Part shown: positions 62,861 through 64,000 of the stretch, in pieces
How positions within the stretch are numbered: the first letter of the stretch is position 1
Layout: the number at the start of each line of letters is the position of its first letter
Assembly: GCF_021228295.1 (NCBI RefSeq)
Contig: NZ_JAJQPD010000002.1
Coordinates: forward strand, 124,001 to 188,000
Direction: 5' to 3'
DNA from: Agromyces humatus
GTDB taxonomy: Bacteria > Actinomycetota > Actinomycetes > Actinomycetales > Microbacteriaceae
Length of the DNA: 64,000 nucleotides
The notes under the pieces: generated by a model
What the model was told of the DNA's origin: nothing
What the model saw: only the letters and a program-made list of their open reading frames with translations
Databases searched by the model: none
Position numbers and translations under genes: made by a program

Positions 62861-63682
62861 TCAGATCGCCTGGATCGTCCCAGTGCCGAGGAGCACGAAG
62901 ATGACCCCGCCGAGCAGGATGCGGTAGATCACGAAGGGCAGGAAGCTGTGCTTCGAGATGTAGTTCATGAAGAACGCGATCACGAGGATCGCGACGACGA
63001 ACGCGACGATCGTGGCCGCCGCCGTCTCGATGGGGCCGTAGACCGCCGGCTCGCCGAAGCTCTTGAACAGCTGGAACAGCCCGCTGCCGAACACCGCCGG
63101 GATCGCGAGCAGGAACGCGTAGCGCGCGGCGGCCGCGCGCTCGTAGCCGAGCAGCAGGCCCATGGTGATCGTGCCGCCAGAGCGTGAGACGCCCGGGATG
63201 AGCGAGAGCGACTGTGCGAGTCCGAAGTAGATGCCGTGCGGCACGGTGATCTGGTCGAGCTTGCGCCGCTTCGCGCCGGCCCAGTCGGCGAGTCCGAGGA
63301 TGATGCCGAACACGACGAGCATCGTGGCGGTGATCCAGAGCGAACGCAGCACGGTCTCGATCTCGTCCTGGAAGAACAGGCCGAGCACGACGATCGGGAT
63401 CGAGCCGATGATGATGAGCCATCCCATGCGCGCGTCGGGGTCATGGCGCGGCACGCGGCCCGTGAACGAGCCGAACCAGTGCGAGATGATGCGCACGATG
63501 TCGCGCCAGAAGAACACCACGACCGCCGTCTCGGTACCGAGCTGCGTGATCGCGGTGAACGCGGCACCCGGATCCTGCGCCCCCGGCAGGAACTCGCCGA
63601 GGATGCGCAGGTGCGCGCTCGACGAGATCGGGAGGAATTCGGTGAGGCCCTGCACAAAGCCGAGGATGAGCGCTTCGATCAC
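62861..63682 (-). CDS. uppP: Undecaprenyl-diphosphatase (UppP/BacA)
   Basis: 273-residue membrane enzyme recycling undecaprenyl pyrophosphate, the lipid carrier of cell-wall synthesis. Signature stretches: [59 protein letters not shown]. Eight or so helices. GTG start. Linked to peptidoglycan supply, as are MurT/GatD earlier in the window. Confidence 0.95.
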   Translation of the reverse strand: MIEALILGFVQGLTEFLPISSSAHLRILGEFLPGAQDPGAAFTAITQLGTETAVVVFFWRDIVRIISHWFGSFTGRVPRHDPDARMGWLIIIGSIPIVVLGLFFQDEIETVLRSLWITATMLVVFGIILGLADWAGAKRRKLDQITVPHGIYFGLAQSLSLIPGVSRSGGTITMGLLLGYERAAAARYAFLLAIPAVFGSGLFQLFKSFGEPAVYGPIETAAATIVAFVVAILVIAFFMNYISKHSFLPFVIYRILLGGVIFVLLGTGTIQAI

Positions 63683-63748
63683 GTTGGGGCATCCGCCTTC
63701 CGCCCCCGCGGAGACCGGAGGACTGCACTGGTCAGAGGACTGAACTGG

Positions 63749-64000
63749 TCAGTATTCGAGCAGCAGGTCGCGTAGGACATGCCTACCGAAGACTAGTGCG
63801 TCGAGCGGCACTCGCTCGTCAACCCCGTGGAACATCGCCGGGAAGTCCAAGCCTTCTGGCAGCTTCAGCGGAGCGAAGCCGTACCCCTCGATGCCGAGCC
63901 GGCTGAGCGACTTGTTGTCGGTGCCGCCCGAGAGCAGGTAAGGGAACACCGGGGCTCCTGGATCGTGCACGCCGAGCGCGTGGGTGACCGCGTCGACGAG
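63749..64000 (-). CDS. M20-family peptidase, C-terminal end (cut by window edge)
   Basis: Only the last ~84 residues lie in the window: LVDAVTHALGVHDPGAPVFP, LLSGGTDNKSLSRLGIEGYG, FPAMFHGVDERVPLDALVFG and HVLRDLLLEY. The GGTDNKSL and FHGVDERVP pieces match the metal-binding His end of M20/M25/M40 peptidases. The N-terminal catalytic half lies beyond 64000. Confidence 0.85.
   Translation of the reverse strand, partial: LVDAVTHALGVHDPGAPVFPYLLSGGTDNKSLSRLGIEGYGFAPLKLPEGLDFPAMFHGVDERVPLDALVFGRHVLRDLLLEY

Overview
The window is high-GC, densely packed DNA from an actinobacterium. RbpA with a HrdB-type sigma factor, PafB/PafC, a mycothiol-dependent-type enzyme, MurT/GatD and a bcc-aa3 respiratory cluster all point to Actinomycetota. 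Gene order and protein style suggest Microbacteriaceae (Agromyces-like); that family call is inference. Many genes appear leaderless, with a TANNNT -10 element 6-8 nt before the start codon. I found no rRNA, tRNA, CRISPR array, prophage or insertion sequence.

Layout. 0-5 kb: lipB (cut by the edge), a membrane pseudokinase, sucB and lpdA (lipoate-dependent 2-oxoacid dehydrogenases). 5-11 kb: pepA, a PAC2 protein, sigA, and an unusual murT-gatD pair. 11-18 kb: alpha/beta hydrolase, DUF7455 protein, and parE and parC separated by a broken FAD-linked oxidase gene. 18-22 kb: phosphodiesterase, DUF3043 protein, M20 peptidase, erpA. 22-31 kb: ctaCDF on + and ctaE-qcrCAB on -, with two methyltransferase genes between. 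31-37 kb: trpD, glpFK diverging from dhaKLM. 37-48 kb: accessory region of small regulators and enzymes (SDR, epoxide hydrolase, XRE/membrane pair, TetR/RibD-like pair, a GNAT remnant, a UvrA paralogue, ArsR/AHSA1 pair, HdeD). 48-53 kb: SDR, NfeD-SPFH, GDPD, rbpA, lnt. 53-61 kb: helY-tatC-tatA-pafC-pafB-FKBP-trmI on -. 61-64 kb: HAD phosphatase, second PAC2 protein, uppP, and the end of an M20 peptidase.

Functional links. LipB supplies the octanoyl groups that become lipoate on SucB, which LpdA reoxidises. SigA and RbpA are partners on RNA polymerase. CtaCDEF with QcrABC form the respiratory supercomplex. GlpF/GlpK and DhaKLM feed glycerol and dihydroxyacetone into glycolysis. UppP, Lnt, TatAC and MurT/GatD serve the envelope.

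The most interesting locus is murT-gatD. GatD has Gly where the glutaminase nucleophile Cys should be, and neither protein contains any cysteine, so the MurT zinc ribbon is also gone. Microbacteriaceae commonly make group B peptidoglycan, in which the D-Glu alpha-carboxyl carries the cross-bridge instead of an amide. The pair may therefore have been repurposed to attach the bridge amino acid. This is a hypothesis.
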